Part shown: positions 15,922 through 31,446 of the stretch, piece by piece
How the letters are laid out: every line of letters starts with the position of its first letter
How positions within the stretch are numbered: position 1 is the stretch's first letter
DNA from: Spectribacter acetivorans
GTDB lineage: Bacteria; Pseudomonadota; Gammaproteobacteria; Nevskiales; Salinisphaeraceae
Direction of reading: 5' to 3'
Assembly (NCBI RefSeq): GCF_031846305.1
Contig: NZ_JAVRHY010000001.1
Span: forward strand, 186,001-250,000
DNA length: 64,000 bases
Program-made: the position numbers and the translations under genes
The notes under the pieces: model-generated
Seen by the model: the letters and a program-made list of their open reading frames with translations, nothing else
What the model was told of the DNA's origin: nothing
The model's database searches: none

Positions 15922-16965
15922 ATGAGCGACGTCAAGGCGGCACTGGCCGAACGCATTCTGGTGATCGATGGGGCTATGGGCACCATGATCCAGAACCACG
16001 ATCCGGACGAGAACGACTACCGCGGCGAGCGATTTGCCGACTGGGACAGTGATCTCAAGGGCAACAATGATCTGCTCACCCTGTCCAAGCCGGACCTGAT
16101 CCGGGATATCCATGCGCAGTATGCCGAGCAGGGCGCGGATATCATCACCACGAATACGTTTTCAGCCACGACCATCGCCCAGGCGGATTACTCGATGGAA
16201 TCGCTGGCGGCGGAAATGAACCAGGCGTCGGCGGCGCTGGCGCGGGAAGTGGCCGACGAGTACAGCACCGCGGACCGCCCGCGCTGGGTGGCAGGCGTGA
16301 TCGGGCCCACCAACCGCACCGCCTCCATCTCGCCGGACGTGAACGACCCCGGCAAGCGCAACACCAGTTTCCTGGAGCTGGCCCAGGCCTATGGTGAAGC
16401 CACCGAGGCACTGCTGGACAGCGGCGTGGACATCATCCTGATGGAAACGATCTTCGACACGCTCAACGCCAAGGCCGCGGTGTATGCCTTCCGCAAGCTG
16501 ATGCGCGAGCGCGGCGAGGATGTGCCGCTGATGATCTCCGGCACCATCACCGACGCCTCCGGGCGCACACTGTCCGGCCAGACCACCGAAGCCTTCTACA
16601 ACTCGGTGGCCCACGGGCGGCCGATGACCATGGGCCTGAACTGCGCCCTGGGGCCGGATGCGCTGCGCGAATACGTGGCCGAGCTGTCGCGCATCGCTAC
16701 TTGCTACATCCATGCCTACCCGAACGCCGGTCTGCCCAACGAATTCGGCGAGTACGACCTGGCCCCGGACGAAATGGCCAAGCACATCGGCGAATGGGCC
16801 GAATCCGGCCTGCTCAACATCGCCGGCGGCTGCTGCGGCTCGACGCCCGAACATATCGGTGCCATCGCCGAAGCCGTGGCCGGCGCCAGCCCGCGCCAGA
16901 TACCGGACATCAAACCGGCCATGCGGCTGTCGGGGCTGGAGCCGTTCACGATCTCGGCTGCCTGA
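15922..16965 (+). CDS. metH1: Methionine synthase, homocysteine-binding module (split MetH, part 1)
   Basis: 347 residues corresponding to the N-terminal homocysteine methyltransferase barrel of MetH. It starts ILVIDGAMGTMIQ and has the zinc ligands in NCALG (~residue 240) and GGCCGS (~residues 303-304), which activate homocysteine. The full-length enzyme is ~1,230 residues; here the folate, cobalamin and reactivation modules are in a second gene downstream. Two-gene MetH is known in several Proteobacteria. A cassette of ~0.47 kb with terminal inverted repeats separates the two halves, beginning 12 bp after this stop. Confidence 0.93.
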   Translation: MSDVKAALAERILVIDGAMGTMIQNHDPDENDYRGERFADWDSDLKGNNDLLTLSKPDLIRDIHAQYAEQGADIITTNTFSATTIAQADYSMESLAAEMNQASAALAREVADEYSTADRPRWVAGVIGPTNRTASISPDVNDPGKRNTSFLELAQAYGEATEALLDSGVDIILMETIFDTLNAKAAVYAFRKLMRERGEDVPLMISGTITDASGRTLSGQTTEAFYNSVAHGRPMTMGLNCALGPDALREYVAELSRIATCYIHAYPNAGLPNEFGEYDLAPDEMAKHIGEWAESGLLNIAGGCCGSTPEHIGAIAEAVAGASPRQIPDIKPAMRLSGLEPFTISAA

Positions 16966-16977
16966 AGCTAGAAGAGG

Positions 16978-17444
16978 TAACCGCAGATTTCGCAGATTGG
17001 CGCAGATTGTTTTGGGTGAGCATCGGGACCCGCAGACATACGCAATCCTCGGTGCTGCCATGGAAGTGCACCGAGTCCTGGGGCCGGGCTTCCTGGAGGC
17101 TGTTTACCAGGAAGCCATGGCCCTGGAATTCGAGGCCCGCGATATTCCCTGTCAGCAAGAGTGCCGGCTCGACATTCGTTACAAGGGGCAACCGCTGGCG
17201 TGCTCGTACCGAGCCGACTTCATCTGCTACAACGAGGTCATTGTCGAGATCAAGGCTATTGAACGCATAACCCGGAATGAACAGGCGCAGGTAATCAACT
17301 ACCTGCAAGCCACTGGTGCTGAGCGCGCGTTGCTGATCAACTTCGGGGAGTCCAGTCTTCAACACAGACGACTCGTCCTGTCGAGATCCCGGCCGCCTGA
17401 CTAGCGCACCTGAAATCTGCGTCAATCTGCGCAATCTGCGGTTA
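16978..17444 (+). mobile_element. GxxExxY cassette bounded by 31-bp terminal inverted repeats
   Basis: The left arm (16978-17008) and right arm (17414-17444) are inverted copies of a 31-bp sequence with 29 matches. Each arm contains three tandem CGCAGATT-like units starting from TAACCGCAGATT. The 467-bp interval carries one gene. Placement exactly between the two metH halves, plus two gene-less relatives at 49148-49238 and 63471-63584, points to a mobile or propagating element. No target duplication is evident and no transposase is present. Confidence 0.7.
17012..17404 (+). CDS. GxxExxY family protein (PD-(D/E)xK nuclease-like)
   Basis: About 130 residues. The family signature is complete: YAILGAAMEVHRVLGPGFLEAVYQEAMALE contains the G-x-x-E-x-x-Y motif (GFLEAVY), followed by YKGQPLACSYRADFICYN and VIVEIKAIE, which supply the D...ExK residues of a PD-(D/E)xK nuclease core, then QVINYLQATG and LLINFG. 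No ATG precedes the conserved core; a TTG at 17012 right beside the left repeat is the likeliest start. The biochemical role of the family is unknown. It is the only gene inside the inverted repeats. Confidence 0.8.
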   Translation: MGEHRDPQTYAILGAAMEVHRVLGPGFLEAVYQEAMALEFEARDIPCQQECRLDIRYKGQPLACSYRADFICYNEVIVEIKAIERITRNEQAQVINYLQATGAERALLINFGESSLQHRRLVLSRSRPPD

Positions 17445-17490
17445 AACGTCTTTCCTGGAAATTCCCGAAATCTTCGGATAAGTAAAGTTT

Positions 17491-20226
<2,736 letters not shown>

Positions 20227-20235
20227 GCGGGTGCG

Positions 20236-23031
20236 TCAGGCCGCCTCGATCTGGGACGAAATTCGTTCGGCGGTGCGCAGGAACGCGGCGATGTCGCTGC
20301 CGAGCATGGGGCGGCCGAGCAGATAACCCTGCAGGGTGTCGCAGCCCAGCGACTTCAGCAGACTCATCTGTTCGGCGGTTTCCACACCCTCCGCCACCAC
20401 TTCCAGCTCCAGGTTGTGGGCCATGCCGATAATGGCGTTGACGATGGCACAGTCGTTACGGTCCAGCAGGATGTCGCGCACGAACTGCTTGTCGATCTTG
20501 AGCACATCCACCGGGAAGCGGTTGAGATACGACAGGCTGGCATAGCCGGTACCGAAATCGTCAATCGCGATGCGTATACCGCGCCGCCGCAGGCGGGCGA
20601 GCGCCTCGGCGGCAATGGTCGGGCTCTCGATCAGCACGTTTTCGGTGATCTCCAGCGTGAGCATCGACGACGGCAGGCCGTACTGGTCCAGGCAGCCGGC
20701 GATGCGCTCCACGAAGCGCTCGGCCACCAGCTCGCGCGGCGAAATATTCACGCCCACCGGGAGATCCAAGCCGACCTCTGTCCGCAAACGGGCGAATTCG
20801 CGACAGGCGAGGTTGACGACGGCGTCACCCAGGGCCGTCATCAAGCCGGCATCCTCGGCCAGATCGATGAAATCCGCGGGCGACAGTTCGCCGCGAACGG
20901 GATGTTGCCAGCGCACCAGGGCCTCGAAACCGATCAATGACGCCGTGCTCAACCGGAACTGTGGCTGGAAGCGCAGGAAAAGCTGATCACCGGCGGAGAG
21001 CGCCTCCCGCAGGTCCGTCTCCAGACGCAGCGTATCCGGGTCATCGTCGGCCTGGGCCTGGCTGAACCAGACGTGGCTGTCGGCCTTGTCGCGCTTGGCG
21101 TTGTACATGGCGGCGTCGGCGTGACGCAGCAGCGTTTCCGGATCGCGGCCGTGTTCCGGGTACATGGCGATGCCAAGACTCGCCCGCGGGTATAGCCGCT
21201 CGCCGTCGATGATCATCGGCTGGCTGATCAGCGACAGCAGCTCGTCGGCCAGTTTTCCCACCCGGGTGGCGTCCTGTGCGTCCGGGACCAGCACCACGAA
21301 TTCGTCCCCGCCCATCCGGGCCACGAAGTCCTTGTCGGCAATCGCCTGACGCAAGCGGCCGCCGACCCGGCGGAGCAGCGCATCGCCGGCGTGATGCCCG
21401 CGCGCATCGTTGATCCGCTTGAGCCGATTCAGGTCGATCATCATCACCGCGAGCTGGCTGTCGGATTCACCGGCCTGCCTTACGGCCTGTTCGAGCTGCT
21501 CCTGCATCCGCCGGCGATTGGCCAGTCCGGTCAGCGAGTCGTGCAATGCCAGATGCTGGATTCTGGCCTCCGCCTTGCGCCGTTCGGAGATATCCGCGAC
21601 CAGTGCCACGGCCTGCATGCCTTCGCCGGTGTTCATGGCATTGACCGCGATGCTGACCGGGAAAATCCGTCCGTGGGCATCCACCGCGTCAGCCTCGAAG
21701 CGCAGCGCGCCGCCCTCAGGCCCCCCACCGGCGAAGAAGTCGCGGGCAATCGCGAGTATCCGGTCGTGTTCGGCGGGCGGAAACAGGGTGATCATGTCGG
21801 CACCCAGCATGGTTTGCGCGGGGCGGTCGAAAATGCGCTCGGCCCCCGCGCTGAAGCTGGTGATCCGGTTGTGCTCGCCCACGGTGATGATCCCGTCCAC
21901 CGTGGCTTCGACGATGGCGCGCTGGCGCTTCTCCGAGTCGGCATAGGCGCGACTGAGCTTGCCGGCGGCATCGAAGGCACGCCGTTCCGATCGCAAGAGG
22001 TTCCACAGCGTCGAAAAGACGAGTCCGGTCATCAGCAGTCCCGCGACCAGAACCAGCCAGTAGGCGCCCGTGAGGCCACGCCCGAAGGCAGGCAGGGGGC
22101 GTATCGTGACCCGCCATTCGCGCCCGCCGACGGTGACCGTGGTGGCACGCGACACCGTATTCGTCGGGGCGTCATGGGGCAGGGAGTCGAACAGCAGGCT
22201 GCCGGACTGATCGAATACCTGGACGTGGAAATCCTCCAGCCGTCTGACCAGCAGGGTCTGGAACAGGTCGCCCATGCGGAAGACGCCGTAGACGAACCCG
22301 GTCAGGGTCTGGTCCGCGCCCTTGCTGTCGGCCCCGTCGGCATAAACGGGCAGGTAGAGCAGCGTGCCGGCCTGGGTATTCCGGTTGAGTTCCTGCCGCA
22401 GGGTCACCGGGCCGGACAAGGCCGGTTCGCCGCTTGCCCAGGCGGCCTGCATTGCCTTGGCGCGAGTGGGTTCCGACCGCATGTCATAGCCCAGCGCACG
22501 ACGGTTGCGCTCGTCCAGGGGTGAGAGATATTCGATCGCGGTGAAGTCGGCGCGGGCAGGTTCTCTGGGGTGCACCCGGAAATCCGGGAAACCGTCACTG
22601 CGTACACGTCGCTCGAAGTCCGCGACTTCCCCGGCTGTCAGGAAACGCGCGAAGCCGATCCCCTGAATACCGGGGTAGGCCGCGCGCAGATCCAGCGTAT
22701 CGGCAAAGCGGTTCCATACCTCCCGGTCCACCGGTGACGTGGTATGGAAAAGCCCCGCCGCGGCGCGCAGCGCCTGGCTGTAATCCACCATCGGGTCATT
22801 GATCGTGTTCCGGATTTCGGACACGTGCCGATCGATCAGGCGATTCCGCGCGGCGCTTTCGGCGCGATAGCTGTTCCAGGCTCCCAGCAGCGACAGACCC
22901 GCCATCACCGCCACAAGAAGCCCGAGCAACGCGTAGCGGACCGCCGGTCGCCGGAGCAGGTTCGCGATCCACCGTCTGGGCATCATCTGTTGCCTGGTTA
23001 CCAGTTGATTGAGCGATAACCGGAACGGCAT
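20236..23031 (-). CDS. Membrane CHASE-PAS-GGDEF-EAL cyclic-di-GMP protein
   Basis: 931 residues. Two membrane helices (~residues 30-50 and ~325-345) flank a periplasmic CHASE sensor (GIQGIGFARFLTAGEV; RRALGYDMRSEPTR). Then come a PAS domain (~370-490), a GGDEF domain with intact GGDEF (~residue 572; RNDARGH-like INDARGHHAGD) and an EAL domain with FEALVRWQHP (~702), ITENVLIES and IDDFGTGYASLSYL. Both synthesis and hydrolysis signatures for c-di-GMP look complete, so net activity cannot be predicted. CHASE domains bind cytokinin- or peptide-like small ligands. The gene stands alone and converges on metH2. Confidence 0.9.
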   Translation of the reverse strand: MPFRLSLNQLVTRQQMMPRRWIANLLRRPAVRYALLGLLVAVMAGLSLLGAWNSYRAESAARNRLIDRHVSEIRNTINDPMVDYSQALRAAAGLFHTTSPVDREVWNRFADTLDLRAAYPGIQGIGFARFLTAGEVADFERRVRSDGFPDFRVHPREPARADFTAIEYLSPLDERNRRALGYDMRSEPTRAKAMQAAWASGEPALSGPVTLRQELNRNTQAGTLLYLPVYADGADSKGADQTLTGFVYGVFRMGDLFQTLLVRRLEDFHVQVFDQSGSLLFDSLPHDAPTNTVSRATTVTVGGREWRVTIRPLPAFGRGLTGAYWLVLVAGLLMTGLVFSTLWNLLRSERRAFDAAGKLSRAYADSEKRQRAIVEATVDGIITVGEHNRITSFSAGAERIFDRPAQTMLGADMITLFPPAEHDRILAIARDFFAGGGPEGGALRFEADAVDAHGRIFPVSIAVNAMNTGEGMQAVALVADISERRKAEARIQHLALHDSLTGLANRRRMQEQLEQAVRQAGESDSQLAVMMIDLNRLKRINDARGHHAGDALLRRVGGRLRQAIADKDFVARMGGDEFVVLVPDAQDATRVGKLADELLSLISQPMIIDGERLYPRASLGIAMYPEHGRDPETLLRHADAAMYNAKRDKADSHVWFSQAQADDDPDTLRLETDLREALSAGDQLFLRFQPQFRLSTASLIGFEALVRWQHPVRGELSPADFIDLAEDAGLMTALGDAVVNLACREFARLRTEVGLDLPVGVNISPRELVAERFVERIAGCLDQYGLPSSMLTLEITENVLIESPTIAAEALARLRRRGIRIAIDDFGTGYASLSYLNRFPVDVLKIDKQFVRDILLDRNDCAIVNAIIGMAHNLELEVVAEGVETAEQMSLLKSLGCDTLQGYLLGRPMLGSDIAAFLRTAERISSQIEAA

Positions 23032-23187
23032 TCGCCATCGGAAGTTGTCGGCCGATTTCCGATTACCGACAGTGGCATTTCAGCATGAGCACGCGAGGCT
23101 TCCATCGGGCCTGTCTCCGGTACGGGTCGCGCATCGGGTTTAACGCCGGATCAGTATACTTGGCGCGCGTTCGTACCAAGAGCAGAC

Positions 23188-24258
23188 ATGACTTCGACGA
23201 TGGAAAAGGCTCGGCCCGGTGCCGGGCGTCTGACCCATGCGCCGGCCGATCATCCGGCCGTGGCCCCGGCAAAGATGGGGGTGGTTCTGGCCAATCTGGG
23301 CACCCCGGACGGCACCGATTACTGGTCCATGCGCCGGTATCTCGGGGAATTCCTGTCCGATCAGCGGGTGGTGGACTACGCCAAATGGAAGTGGCAGCCG
23401 TTGCTGCAGCTCGTCATTCTCAGCAAGCGACCGTTTTCCTCGGGCAAGGCCTATCAGAGCATCTGGAATACCGACCGGGATGAAAGCCCGCTGCTGACCA
23501 TCACCCGCGCGCAGACCGAGCGGGTGCGCGAGCAGTTGACGGCTCGTTACGGAGATGCGGTGGAAGTGGACTTCTGCATGCGCTACGGCAACCCCTCGAC
23601 GCCAAGCGTGCTCGAGCGCCTACGCGAGCAGGGCTGCGAACGGATCGTGTTCTTCCCGCTTTATCCCCAGTACGGCTCGCCCACCACCGCGACCGCCAAC
23701 GACCAGGCCTTCCGCAGCCTGATGCGGATGAAATGGCAGCCCGCCATCCGCACCGTGCCGGCCTACTTCGAGCACCCCGCCTACGTGCAGGCTCTGGCCA
23801 ACTCGGTACGCGATGCCTACGCCGACCTCGATCAACCGCCCACCCGGCTGGTAGCGAGCTACCACGGGGTGCCGGAGCGTTACCTGCGTGACGGCGACCC
23901 GTATCACTGCCACTGCCAGAAAACCACACGGCTGCTGCGCGACGCACTGGCATTCCCCGCGGACACGGTTGAAACGACGTTCCAGTCCCAGTTCGGACCG
24001 GAGAAATGGGTGGGGCCGCCGACGGTGGACCGTGTGGCGGAACTGGCCCGGGCAGGCCACAAGCACATCGCCGTGATCTCCCCGGCGTTTTCGTCGGACT
24101 GCGTGGAAACCCTGGAGGAAGTCCAGCAGGAAATCCGCGACAGCTTTCTGGCCGCCGGCGGCGAGCAGTTCACCTATGTGCCCTGCCTGAACGACCGGGA
24201 CGATCACATCGACGCCCTGGTGCAGGTGCTGGAAACCGAACTCGCCGGCTGGCTGTAG
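23188..24258 (+). CDS. hemH: Ferrochelatase
   Basis: 356 residues. It inserts Fe2+ into protoporphyrin IX, the last step of haem synthesis. Family landmarks are VVLANLGTPDGTD near the start, the MRYGNPS motif, FFPLYPQYGSPTT, the active-site histidine in LVASYHGVPERYL, and the distal glutamate cluster in SPAFSSDCVETLEEV. The CHCQ motif (YHCHCQKTT) might provide iron-sulfur or metal contacts, but this is not certain. The N-terminal ~25 residues before the core are unusual in length but have no motif. Confidence 0.93.
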   Translation: MTSTMEKARPGAGRLTHAPADHPAVAPAKMGVVLANLGTPDGTDYWSMRRYLGEFLSDQRVVDYAKWKWQPLLQLVILSKRPFSSGKAYQSIWNTDRDESPLLTITRAQTERVREQLTARYGDAVEVDFCMRYGNPSTPSVLERLREQGCERIVFFPLYPQYGSPTTATANDQAFRSLMRMKWQPAIRTVPAYFEHPAYVQALANSVRDAYADLDQPPTRLVASYHGVPERYLRDGDPYHCHCQKTTRLLRDALAFPADTVETTFQSQFGPEKWVGPPTVDRVAELARAGHKHIAVISPAFSSDCVETLEEVQQEIRDSFLAAGGEQFTYVPCLNDRDDHIDALVQVLETELAGWL

Positions 24259-24282
24259 GCAGCGGCGCGGGCGAGTGGGCGC

Positions 24283-25248
24283 TCAATGCGCCGGCGTCTG
24301 CACGAAATCCAGGATCAGTTCGGCGATCGGCGCGGTCGATTCCGGGGCCAGAATGTCGCCGGCCAGCACGTGCTGGGCAGGGTTGCTGGCCCCGGTATAC
24401 GGCACCAGCTTTTTCCGGCTCGCACCGATACGCGAAAACGTGGCTTCGGTAGCGTCCGGGCTGACCACCCGGTCGTTCGGCGAGTAGATCACCAGAAACG
24501 GCACTCGGGCCGCGGCGAGGTCTGTTTGCCGGACCAGCTTCACCATGCCGGCCATGGGCAGCAGGGCCCGGGTCGGGTAGCGGTGCGTCCAGTAGCGGGC
24601 ATGGCGTTCATTCTCCGGTGTCCAGCTGCGGGTCTCGCCGATCGCCAGTTCCGCGATCAGCCCGCCCCAGGGCCAGGTCAGCACCGCCGCATTGGGGTCG
24701 GGCAGGCCGAAGTTGGGAGATAGCAGCACCACCGCGCCCAGGGCCGGCGTTTCCGGCCGGGTGGCCAGCCAGGTAGCAATCGTGCCGCCAGTCGAGGTAC
24801 CCATCAGCAGAACCTGATCGCCCAGTCGCTCACCGATGCGATACGCCTCGTGGGCGTCGTTCAACCAGGCGTTGACGCTGCCCTCCAGCAGCGCATCACC
24901 GTCGCGTCCGTGGCCGGTAAAACGGGTGTAGAACAGATTCGCCCCCAGCGCCCCGGCCACGCGATCGGCCAGCGGCGCGGCCTCCTGCCGGCTGCCCGAG
25001 AAGCCGTGCAGATACACCACCGACCAGTCCGTGCGTTCGCCCGCTTCGCCGGCCCAGACGATGCGCTTGCCGGTGCCCGGCACCAGATCGGGTACGGCCG
25101 CTTCGCGCTCGCTCAGATAGGCATCCAGATCGGCGGGCAGGGCAGACGGACGAAAGGTTGTGTCGATCGGCACCCGTGGGCCGAGCCCGAACAACAGGCA
25201 AGGCAGGGCGAGCAGGCTCGTGATCAGGATCAGGCGGTGTCGGGTCAT
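24283..25248 (-). CDS. Alpha/beta hydrolase, envelope-located
   Basis: About 321 residues. An N-terminal hydrophobic segment (LILITSLLALPCLLFGLG) acts as signal or anchor. The hydrolase core shows the oxyanion-hole YLHGFSGS, the nucleophile elbow GTSTGGTIA (Ser), YSPNDRVVSP (Asp) and a late His in NPAQHVLAG. Esterase or lipase activity toward an unknown substrate is inferred. The start at 25248 omits seven residues of the longer open frame because the signal-like region starts there. It converges on hemH. Confidence 0.8.
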   Translation of the reverse strand: MTRHRLILITSLLALPCLLFGLGPRVPIDTTFRPSALPADLDAYLSEREAAVPDLVPGTGKRIVWAGEAGERTDWSVVYLHGFSGSRQEAAPLADRVAGALGANLFYTRFTGHGRDGDALLEGSVNAWLNDAHEAYRIGERLGDQVLLMGTSTGGTIATWLATRPETPALGAVVLLSPNFGLPDPNAAVLTWPWGGLIAELAIGETRSWTPENERHARYWTHRYPTRALLPMAGMVKLVRQTDLAAARVPFLVIYSPNDRVVSPDATEATFSRIGASRKKLVPYTGASNPAQHVLAGDILAPESTAPIAELILDFVQTPAH

Positions 25249-25464
25249 CCCGGTTCGCGGCACGTCCACGGTGCGGCAAGTCTGCCATGGCGGTGGGCCG
25301 GAATCGTGCCGGGACGTGCCCGGCCGGACGCTGTCATCGCCGGGCCGCGAAACTGAAAGCGTCTCGTCATGGTTCGGGCATATCCGCTTAACACGGGCTG
25401 GCTAGCGTATGGGTCCTGCCGCGTGCCTGCGGCGACCTCGCCATCAGCCACCCTGGGGAACGCC

Positions 25465-29388
<3,924 letters not shown>

Positions 29389-29415
29389 ACCCGCGGCATC
29401 CCGGCCCGGAAGGCA

Positions 29416-29452
29416 CGCCCCGTCGGACAAACCAGTCCGGCGGGGCGTTTTC
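29416..29452 (+). terminator. Rho-independent terminator
   Basis: A 13-bp stem (CGCCCCGTCGGAC with GTCCGGCGGGGCG, one G-U pair) with a six-base loop and TTTT follows the nuclease gene by 27 bp. Confidence 0.85.
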
Positions 29453-29454
29453 GT

Positions 29455-29593
29455 GTCAGCCGCCGAACAGCCAGCCGTGCAGCAGACGCCCGGGCATCAG
29501 GGCGAAGCCGCCGGCAATCATCAGCCGCCGACGTACAGCCCGATCATGTTGCTTCGGCCAGGCGATTGTTGAGCGGCATGTTGAACAGTACCG
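29455..29593 (-). other. Intergenic DNA with a possible C-terminal gene remnant
   Basis: On the minus strand a short open stretch ends LMIAGGFALMPGRLLHG and WLFGG before a TGA at ~29457-29459. It reads like the last membrane helix of a transporter but has no family match I can name and no clear start. It may be a gene remnant or chance. Confidence 0.25.
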
Positions 29594-29917
29594 CTACTTG
29601 AGGATAGGACGCAGGTCCTCGAGCTTGTCGAACAGGTGCCACACGTAGCCGTCCGTGCCGTTCTCGCGGTGCGGATGCAGATCGGCCAGGGCCGGGTCAT
29701 TGCAGTAGCTTTCAAAGGCCTCGCGCGATTCCCATTCCACCACGATCATCACGTTGCGCGGCTCGATCTCCCCGGCGGCGGACTCCCGGAACTTGCCCAG
29801 CGCCACCACCCGGCCGCCGTGCGCCGCCACTTCCTTGGCCGAGCGCCGGGAATAGGCCATGTATTCATCGCGATCAGCGACGTTGAACAGGTTCAGGGCG
29901 TAAACGGGCTGGGACAT
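29594..29917 (-). CDS. DUF1330 family protein
   Basis: 107 residues with the ferredoxin-like alpha/beta fold typical of DUF1330: YALNLFNVADRDEYMAYSR, a central GGRVVALG, and the ending VVEWESREAFESYCNDPAL. Members are small dimeric barrels related to antibiotic-biosynthesis monooxygenases; their reactions are mostly unknown. GGAGG lies upstream of the ATG. It is the last gene of a minus-strand run but is separated by ~70 bp from the next. Confidence 0.8.
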   Translation of the reverse strand: MSQPVYALNLFNVADRDEYMAYSRRSAKEVAAHGGRVVALGKFRESAAGEIEPRNVMIVVEWESREAFESYCNDPALADLHPHRENGTDGYVWHLFDKLEDLRPILK

Positions 29918-29986
29918 GCTGGCCTCCTTGGTTGACTGACGGATGACGCGGCCTGACGACCTGTTGTCGCGCCGCTGTGCCGAAGG

Positions 29987-30397
29987 CTACCAGCCGCAGA
30001 CATCGCCTTCCGGCGACGCCGCCACCATGCCCTGCTGCGCCTCGGCCAGCGCGGTGGCGGTCAAGCAGCGGCACATCGGGGCCACCGAGCCCTCCGCGGC
30101 TGCCGAATAAGCGGCCAGGTGAGCCTGCCGGAACTGCTCGTAGGCCTCGCGCGCTTCCCGGATCCGCGCCTGAACTTCGGGATCGTCCGCATGACGCGAG
30201 AGCAGGGCGTCGTACTCGGCCTGCAGCCGCGACGCGGCGGCTGACGCGTCCTCGCAGGTTTCCTGGTTCATGCCGAGCTGCGTCGTCGGCGCCGACGCCA
30301 GCCGATCGGCCGCCATGGCGGATGACGGGACGAGCAGGGCGAGCGTGACCAGCAGCATCGCGACGTGTTTCAAGGGCAGCATGGTGTCAGTCGTCAT
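29987..30397 (-). CDS. LprI-like periplasmic protein
   Basis: 136 residues with a signal peptide (AMLLVTLALLVPSSAMAA). The mature part carries four cysteines and the pattern TTQLGMNQETCEDA ... LQAEYDALL ... REAREAYEQFRQAHLAAY, which resembles the lysozyme-inhibitor LprI N-terminal domain (PF07007: TQ-x-x-MN-x-C, then R-A-x-x-x-Y-x-x-FR-x-A). Whether it inhibits lysozyme is untested. It follows the DUF202 gene by 9 bp in an operon with a beta-lactamase, consistent with a cell-envelope role. Confidence 0.65.
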   Translation of the reverse strand: MTTDTMLPLKHVAMLLVTLALLVPSSAMAADRLASAPTTQLGMNQETCEDASAAASRLQAEYDALLSRHADDPEVQARIREAREAYEQFRQAHLAAYSAAAEGSVAPMCRCLTATALAEAQQGMVAASPEGDVCGW

Positions 30398-30406
30398 TAT
30401 CAGGCC

Positions 30407-30661
30407 TCAGCCGCGCGAACCGGGAATCCGCCGGCCAACCGTCACGAACCGGTAGGCCCCGACAATCGTCACCACGCCACCGGTGCCGATCAGAACCCCG
30501 GCCAGCGCCCACAACCACGGATGGTAGGGAAAGAAATGCAGCAGGATGGCCCCCGCGCCGGCCAGCGCAAGCGCCGTGCGGATATAAGCCAGCAGCGTCC
30601 GCTCGTTGGCGAGGCGGGTGCGTTCTGCGGCCAGGTCATCGCGTAACCGCGTGTCATTCAT
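30407..30661 (-). CDS. DUF202 (YidH-like) membrane protein
   Basis: 84 residues. The N-terminal RLRDDLAAERTRLANERTLLAYIRTALAL is the DUF202 signature (LANERTxLAxxRTxLA), followed by two membrane helices. Its function is unknown; the family occurs widely in bacterial inner membranes. The ATG overlaps the beta-lactamase stop as ATGA, so translation is likely coupled. Confidence 0.85.
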   Translation of the reverse strand: MNDTRLRDDLAAERTRLANERTLLAYIRTALALAGAGAILLHFFPYHPWLWALAGVLIGTGGVVTIVGAYRFVTVGRRIPGSRG

Positions 30662-31446
30662 GGCGAGAGCACGCCCAGCGCCTCGAGGCATGCTCGTCCA
30701 AGCTCGATGCGTACATCAGGGTCGGTATCTGCCTGCATGGCCATGTTCAGGGCAAAGGCGTAAACGCGGTCATCCTTTTCCACCCAGCCGACCCACCAGC
30801 CCACGCCGGGGTCCGGCGCGTTCTCCCAGCCGGTCTTGCCGTAAAGCCGCCAGTCGTCGCCCTCGTCCAGCAGGACGATCTCCCGCACGCTTGCCTGAAT
30901 CTCTTCGGATACCGGCAAATCGCTCCCGGCCAGCCGTGCCAGGAACTTCGTCTGCTCCACGGCGCTGATCGCCAGCGGGCCGTCCAGCCAGAAACGGTCC
31001 ACCACGGTGCCGATGTCCTCGTTCCCGAAGCCGAGTTTCGCCACCCAGGCCTGCATCCGTTCCAGCCCGATCCGCCGGGCCAGTGCCTGATAGATCGGCA
31101 CATTGGATATCGCGATGGCATCGCGCAGCCCCATGTCCCGTTCCCAGGCCGGGTAGGGCTGCGGCTGGCCGCCGTAGGGCAGCACGGTATCCACGCTCGC
31201 CACCGCGCCTGTGGCAAGGCCGATCAGGCTGTTCGGAATCTTGAACGTAGAGGCCGGCACGAAGCGGGTCCGGGCGCGGGGCTCGTTGTGGCCGACCAGA
31301 CTGTCGTCATCGGGTTCATACAGGACAAACGTCCCGGTCACGCCGGCACGGTCGAACAATGCCTCGACTTCGGCGTTCGCCGTCCACTCTGCCGATAGCG
31401 CTGGCATCACGGCGAAACCCAGCATCATTCCGACCAGCCATTTCAT
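30658..31446 (-). CDS. Class D (OXA-type) beta-lactamase
   Basis: 262 residues with signal peptide (MMLGFAVMPALS). All class D motifs are present: STFK at 66-69 (acylating Ser, carbamylated Lys), SNV at 114-116, FGN at 140-142 in place of the commoner YGN, the WLDGPL segment, and KTG at 204-206. It would hydrolyse beta-lactams in the periplasm; the sequence does not reveal its spectrum. It overlaps both neighbours by four bases (ATGA), placing it in the middle of a four-gene operon of small envelope proteins. GC content and context look native rather than plasmid-borne. Confidence 0.92.
   Translation of the reverse strand: MKWLVGMMLGFAVMPALSAEWTANAEVEALFDRAGVTGTFVLYEPDDDSLVGHNEPRARTRFVPASTFKIPNSLIGLATGAVASVDTVLPYGGQPQPYPAWERDMGLRDAIAISNVPIYQALARRIGLERMQAWVAKLGFGNEDIGTVVDRFWLDGPLAISAVEQTKFLARLAGSDLPVSEEIQASVREIVLLDEGDDWRLYGKTGWENAPDPGVGWWVGWVEKDDRVYAFALNMAMQADTDPDVRIELGRACLEALGVLSP

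Noticed and set aside
16658..17404. Reading the GxxExxY gene as a 248-residue protein starting inside metH1
   Set aside because: The extra N-terminal part is out of frame with metH1 and lies before the left inverted repeat; the family starts near 17012.
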